A stretch of 64,000 bases of DNA from Burkholderia ubonensis (GTDB lineage: Bacteria > Pseudomonadota > Gammaproteobacteria > Burkholderiales > Burkholderiaceae). Shown one piece after another: positions 60,028 through 64,000 of the stretch. Made by a program: the position numbers and the translations under genes. Numbering within the stretch: position 1 is the first letter of the stretch; the number at the start of each line of letters is the position of its first letter. A model generated the notes under the pieces. That model saw nothing but the letters and a program-made list of their open reading frames with translations. It made no database searches and was not told the origin of the DNA. The stretch spans positions 603,742-667,741 of the forward strand of contig NZ_CADFEB010000001.1 in assembly GCF_902833085.1 (NCBI RefSeq), read 5' to 3'.

Positions 60028-62799
60028 ATGAACGTGCAGGACTTGGCTGCCGCGTTGCGAGGCGGCTTGATTCAGCAGGACCGGTTGTTGAGGCTCGATA
60101 CCCCGCTTGGGCCGAACGCGCTGGTGGTACAGCGGGCCGTCGGGCGTTCGACGATCGGCCGGGACTATACGTTCACGCTGGACGTCGTGTCGCCGGATGG
60201 TGCGATCGAATTGAAGCAGCTCATCGCCCAGCCCGCCACCCTCTGGATCCAGCAAGCGACCGGCGAGTATCGCCCGATCCACGGCTACGTCTATACCGCG
60301 AGCCGGCTGGGCGCCGATGGCGGCCTCACGACGTACCAGATCACGCTGCAGGCATGGATGCACGTGCTGAAGTTCCGGCGTGACCAGAAGATCTGGATCG
60401 ACAAGACGGTCGAGGACATCGTGTCCGACGTGCTGAACCAGCACCCGGAGGCTCGCGGCCGGTTCCGCTTTGCCCTGTCGGAATCGTTGCCGAACCGCTC
60501 GTACACGCGGCAAAGCGAGACCGACTGGAATTTCGTGCACCGCCTGCTCGAGAGCGAGGGGCTGTTCGGCTACTGGGAACAGGCCGACGACGGCCGATCC
60601 CATACGCTGGTCATCACGGATCGGCCGGACACTTTCCCGCAGTTGTCGCCGAAAACCGTTGCATTCTACCGCTCGAGCACGCATGCCGAGGCCGACGCGT
60701 TCACGCAATGGTCGGGGACGCGCACGCTGCAAAGCGTCACGCTCACCACACGGACATTCGACTACAAGAGCCCGTCCGTTGCCGCGAACCCGAAAGGCAC
60801 GATGGTGCCGACGGCCGGAAACCAGGGCGCTTTGCCGAATCAGCTCGAAGTCTACGAATATACCGGCGCGTACGCGTTTCCGGACCAGCAACGCGGGGAC
60901 AAACTGTCCGGCGTTCGCATGGAGGAGTGGGAGTCGCGTGCGAAGCGGTTCTACGGTGTCGGCGGGATCCGCGCGATGGATGCGGGCCGGCGTTTCGTGC
61001 TGACCGACCATCCGGCGCACGACGGCGACAGTGACGCGCAGCGCGAGTTCGCGACGATCGAGGTGTCGTGGTGGATCGAGAACAATCTGCCGGTCACCCG
61101 TGCGCCGAGTTTCCCGCACAGCCTGTACCGCGACATTGCCGACGCACGCGCCGGCCGCTCGGCCGACACGTCGTTGCAGGTTTCGCACGCCGACGGCTCC
61201 GTCGGCTTCTATCTCGTCGAAGTCGAAGCGCAGCGCGCGACGGTGCCGTACCGCAGCCGATTCGAGCACGCGAAGCCCGATATGCGTCTGGAGACGGCGA
61301 TCGTCGTCGGGCCGCAAGGCGAGGAGGTCTACACCGACGAGCTGAATCGCATCCGCGTGCGGTTCGTCTGGGATCGCGTGAATCCGGGCAACGAGAACGC
61401 GTCGTGCTGGGTGCGCGTCGTGCAGTCGGACAGCGGCAGCGGATACGGCGGCGTGCACATCCCGCGCATCGGCGAGGAGGTGCTGATCGACTACGCTGGC
61501 GGCGATTGCGATCGGCCGTTGGCCGTGGGCCGCGTCTATAACGGCGCAGCCAAGCCGCAATGGCATAGCGACGGCATTCTGTCCGGGTACCGGTCGAAAG
61601 AGTATTCGGGCAGCGGCTACAACCAGCTCGTGATGGACGACGCGACCGGGCAGAACCGCGTGCAGCTGATGAGCAGCAGTGCGAACAGCCTGCTGCATCT
61701 CGGTTATTTGATCGACCAGAACGGCAATGCGCGCGGGGCGTATCTCGGCGCCGGTTTCGATCTTCGATCGGATGCATACGGCGCGGTGCGTGCGAGCCAG
61801 GGTTTGTACGTGACGACGCATCCGAAAGCGCCGAACAGCCAGCCGCTCGACGTGAAGGAAGCGCAGCAGCAGCTCGTGAACGCGGAGGGCCTCGTCGAGG
61901 CGCTGTCGGGCGTCAGCGAACAGCATCAGGCCGAGAACCTGAAGGACGCGCACGAAGCGCTGCGCGCGTTCACCGACGCGACGCAGGACAGCGCGCCGGG
62001 CGCGGCGTCGGGCGGGCGCACGGCGGGCGGCGGCACCGGCAACGCGAACGCGTTCAAGGAGCCGATGATGCTGTTCGGCAGCCCGTCAGGGATCGGGATG
62101 TCGACGCAGCAGTCGGTGCATCTGGCGGCCGAGCAGCAGGTGAACGTCGTCAGCGGACAGAGCACGCATATCGCGAGCGGCAAGTCGCTGCTCGCGAGCG
62201 TCGCGGAGAAGTTGAGCCTGTTCGTGCAGAACGCGGGAATGAAGCTGTTTGCCGCCAAGGGCAAGGTCGAGATCCAGGCGCACTCCGACAGCATCGAACT
62301 GACTGCGCAAAAGAGCGTGAAGCTGCTGTCCGCGACCGAGAAGATCGAGATTGCCGCCGAGAAGGAAATCCTGCTGACGTCGGGCGGCGCATACATCCGC
62401 ATCAAAGGCGGCGACATCGAAGTCCACGCACCGGGCAAGATCGACATCAAGGGCAGCCAGCACGCATTCAGCGGTCCTGCGGGACAGGACTATCTGCTGC
62501 CGATGCTGCCGACGTCGCGACACAACGCCGCGCTGCAGTACCTCTACCACGACGACGAGCCGGTTCAACACGCGAAGTATGTCGCGACGCTGTCGGACGG
62601 CAGCACCCGCGAAGGCGTGCTGGACGCACAGGGCCGGATGCATCTGGAAGACGTGCCTGTCGGCAACGTTCAGGTGGTGCTGGGCCCGGATGCGCGCGCT
62701 TATGCACGGAAGAATCAGACGAAGAATCCGGACTTCAGGAACGAGTCGCTGTCCGAAGGCGACATCGATTCGCTGATCAAGAAACACGGGGGAGCGTGA
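60028..62799 (+). CDS. vgrG: Type VI secretion spike protein VgrG with C-terminal extension
   Basis: A 923-residue VgrG. The N-terminal gp27-like region includes RDYTFTLDVVSPDGAIELKQLIAQPATLWI and SETDWNFVHRLLESEGLFGYWEQ; the gp5-like OB region includes DELNRIRVRFVWDR and GGVHIPRIGEEVLIDYAGGDCDRPLAVGRVYN. Then comes a DUF2345 beta-helix extension (STQQSVHLAAEQQVNVVSGQSTHI, AYIRIKGGDIEVHAPGKIDIKGS) and a short C-terminal carboxypeptidase-like segment (ATLSDGSTREGVLDAQGRMHLEDVP). AAAGG precedes the ATG. The stop overlaps the next gene (GTGA), so it probably delivers that product. Confidence 0.95.
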   Translation: MNVQDLAAALRGGLIQQDRLLRLDTPLGPNALVVQRAVGRSTIGRDYTFTLDVVSPDGAIELKQLIAQPATLWIQQATGEYRPIHGYVYTASRLGADGGLTTYQITLQAWMHVLKFRRDQKIWIDKTVEDIVSDVLNQHPEARGRFRFALSESLPNRSYTRQSETDWNFVHRLLESEGLFGYWEQADDGRSHTLVITDRPDTFPQLSPKTVAFYRSSTHAEADAFTQWSGTRTLQSVTLTTRTFDYKSPSVAANPKGTMVPTAGNQGALPNQLEVYEYTGAYAFPDQQRGDKLSGVRMEEWESRAKRFYGVGGIRAMDAGRRFVLTDHPAHDGDSDAQREFATIEVSWWIENNLPVTRAPSFPHSLYRDIADARAGRSADTSLQVSHADGSVGFYLVEVEAQRATVPYRSRFEHAKPDMRLETAIVVGPQGEEVYTDELNRIRVRFVWDRVNPGNENASCWVRVVQSDSGSGYGGVHIPRIGEEVLIDYAGGDCDRPLAVGRVYNGAAKPQWHSDGILSGYRSKEYSGSGYNQLVMDDATGQNRVQLMSSSANSLLHLGYLIDQNGNARGAYLGAGFDLRSDAYGAVRASQGLYVTTHPKAPNSQPLDVKEAQQQLVNAEGLVEALSGVSEQHQAENLKDAHEALRAFTDATQDSAPGAASGGRTAGGGTGNANAFKEPMMLFGSPSGIGMSTQQSVHLAAEQQVNVVSGQSTHIASGKSLLASVAEKLSLFVQNAGMKLFAAKGKVEIQAHSDSIELTAQKSVKLLSATEKIEIAAEKEILLTSGGAYIRIKGGDIEVHAPGKIDIKGSQHAFSGPAGQDYLLPMLPTSRHNAALQYLYHDDEPVQHAKYVATLSDGSTREGVLDAQGRMHLEDVPVGNVQVVLGPDARAYARKNQTKNPDFRNESLSEGDIDSLIKKHGGA

Positions 62800-64000
62800 G
62801 CGTGAGTTGGAGCCTTGAGGATTTCAAACAAACTTCGATGGAAGTGGGGCAATGGTGCTGGGGAACGATGCAGGGGGCGTTCAACGAAAAACAGACCATC
62901 AGCCAGATTCTGACCGATGCGGCAATCGGCATGATCCCGGGCGTCGGCGACGTGACGGCCGTGCGCGATCTGCTTGCCGTCAGCATCGGGATGAGCACCG
63001 AACCCCGGAAGCGGCATGAAGTTTCGGAGTGGATTTTGCTCGTCGTGCTGCTGTTCGCGCTGATCCCGGTGTACGGCGGCGTGGTCAAGGGCGTGGGGCG
63101 GTTGGCGCTGCGTGTCACGGGCGACGCGGCGAAGGATCGGAAGCTGCTCATCGAGGTCGTGCATTTCCTGAACCGCATGGGGCACGGTGATGCGCTCAAG
63201 TGGTTGCGCTCGCTCGACGTGCGGAAATACCAGAAGCCGCTGCTCGACAAGCTGAAAAGCTTCTGCGAGAGCATGCATCGCACGATCAAGCAGGTGCTCG
63301 ACGCGCGAGTCGGCAAGATGCTGCCGAATCCGTGGCAGCTGCAGCTTCAGACGGTCGCGGGCGGATTCGACGAGTTGCCGAAACTGGCCGACAAGATGGT
63401 GCCGAAGGCGCTCGATGAACTCGAGAACAAGATTCGGGTGTTGCAGAACACCGCGTATGAAGGGGAGAAGCGGTCGGTCGCGACGGGCGGGAAGCCCAGG
63501 GTCGAGCGGGAATCGGAGGCGGTGCTCGAGGAGAAGGTTCGGGTGCGGAAGTTGCCGCAGGGGCGGTACGCTTCGATTCATGCATCGGCTGAAGACGGCG
63601 AGATCGTGGCGGCATTACGTGGGAAATTTGGACCTAAAATTGAGGAAGGCTATCCAGATCTTTTCTACAAGAAAGATACGATGCGTGTTTTTGGTGATGA
63701 AAAGGTCTTTCTGAGCATAGCCTCGTTCCATGGCGAGATCGCAGCCGTGAACTCGAGTAAGCTGGCAGGAAAAAAGCTGTTCCGGGTGTTCGGCAGGGAG
63801 GGCCTTGTCGGTGGTGACTCGAAGGCCGGCGGCTTCGCCACCGCCGCATATTGGGGCGTCGGTGAGGCGCCGAAGAATGCCGAAGCATGGCGCGGACCAT
63901 GTGCTGTGCTGGATTCATACAATGCGAACGGTTTCATCACGATCGCGCATCTGCCAGACAATCTCGCAGAACTATGGCCTGAGGCGAAGGCGTGGATGGG
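62796..64000 (+). CDS. Probable T6SS effector, 5' part (runs off window)
   Basis: The frame opens at GTG 62796, overlapping the vgrG stop, or GTG 62802, and is still open at 64000, giving about 401 residues. The N-terminal part has DAAIGMIPGVGDVTAVRDLLAVSIG, a hydrophobic stretch common at the start of VgrG/PAAR-linked toxins, then a membrane segment (WILLVVLLFALIPVYGGVV) and a helical region (KYQKPLLDKLKSFCESMHRTIKQVL). After residue ~265 a distinct domain begins (GRYASIHASAEDG, SKLAGKKLFRVFGREG, GGFATAAYWGVGEAP), reminiscent of ADP-ribosyltransferase-like polymorphic toxins. The toxin class is tentative, and any immunity gene lies outside the window. Confidence 0.75.
   Translation, partial: MSVSWSLEDFKQTSMEVGQWCWGTMQGAFNEKQTISQILTDAAIGMIPGVGDVTAVRDLLAVSIGMSTEPRKRHEVSEWILLVVLLFALIPVYGGVVKGVGRLALRVTGDAAKDRKLLIEVVHFLNRMGHGDALKWLRSLDVRKYQKPLLDKLKSFCESMHRTIKQVLDARVGKMLPNPWQLQLQTVAGGFDELPKLADKMVPKALDELENKIRVLQNTAYEGEKRSVATGGKPRVERESEAVLEEKVRVRKLPQGRYASIHASAEDGEIVAALRGKFGPKIEEGYPDLFYKKDTMRVFGDEKVFLSIASFHGEIAAVNSSKLAGKKLFRVFGREGLVGGDSKAGGFATAAYWGVGEAPKNAEAWRGPCAVLDSYNANGFITIAHLPDNLAELWPEAKAWM

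Overview
The window reads as accessory-replicon DNA from Burkholderia, most likely the Burkholderia cepacia complex. The reasons are very high G+C, a class D beta-lactamase of the OXA-42/OXA-57 type known from B. pseudomallei relatives, an acdR/acdS ACC deaminase pair, many LysR, AraC, Lrp and GNAT genes, chaperone-usher fimbriae and a type VI secretion VgrG. No rRNA, tRNA, CRISPR array or intact insertion sequence was recognised. The species and replicon assignment is inference.

Layout. 1-6.9 kb: housekeeping-like and regulatory genes (DUF1801, alpha/beta hydrolase, AraC, GST, HxlR, two GNATs, DUF3422 with a tightly coupled 69-residue peptide gene, LysR). 7-12 kb: an FMN riboswitch in front of a lone RibH2-type lumazine synthase, then a LysR gene divergent from an operon of a formaldehyde-activating-enzyme homologue, an aldo/keto reductase and a succinate-semialdehyde-type dehydrogenase. 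12.1-14.9 kb: a ParDE-like toxin-antitoxin module flanked by an intact unrecognised two-gene unit and a decayed tandem copy of it. 15.1-22.1 kb: a GcvA-type LysR and a catabolic operon (aldehyde dehydrogenase, MFS transporter, enolase-superfamily enzyme, GMC oxidoreductase). 23.5-28.2 kb: a Fap-like functional-amyloid/secretion cluster (outer-membrane barrel with coiled coil, periplasmic C39 peptidase, two exported proteins carrying double-glycine sites, a Gly-rich exported protein), with a candidate sigma-54 promoter. 28.6-33.1 kb: quaternary-amine ABC transporter and a divergent porin. 33.3-41.3 kb: OXA beta-lactamase, acyltransferase, an Lrp-type regulator with an MdeB-like 2-ketoacid dehydrogenase E1, a haloacid dehalogenase, and acdR/acdS. 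41.7-59.0 kb: two chaperone-usher clusters, one on each strand, separated by gene remnants, followed by an RcsB-like response regulator and a hybrid sensor kinase. 59.1-64 kb: a pseudogene, VgrG, and the start of a probable T6SS effector.

How parts may work together. ACC deaminase makes 2-ketobutyrate, and the nearby E1 resembles the 2-ketobutyrate-using MdeB. Betaine catabolism releases formaldehyde, and an exact 20-bp motif links the LysR gene beside the Fae homologue to the betaine-type transporter promoter 23 kb away. In the Fap-like cluster the C39 peptidase sits between two genes whose products carry matches to C39 double-glycine cleavage sites, which suggests periplasmic maturation of exported fibre or accessory proteins.

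The fimbrial region is mosaic. The last 200 bp of acdS recur, diverged and frameshifted, at 48.2-48.4 kb, where they abut a truncated pilin gene, so fimbrial cluster 1 is bracketed by acdS 3' sequences. Together with pilin and response-regulator remnants and an AT-rich stretch this points to acquisition and rearrangement.
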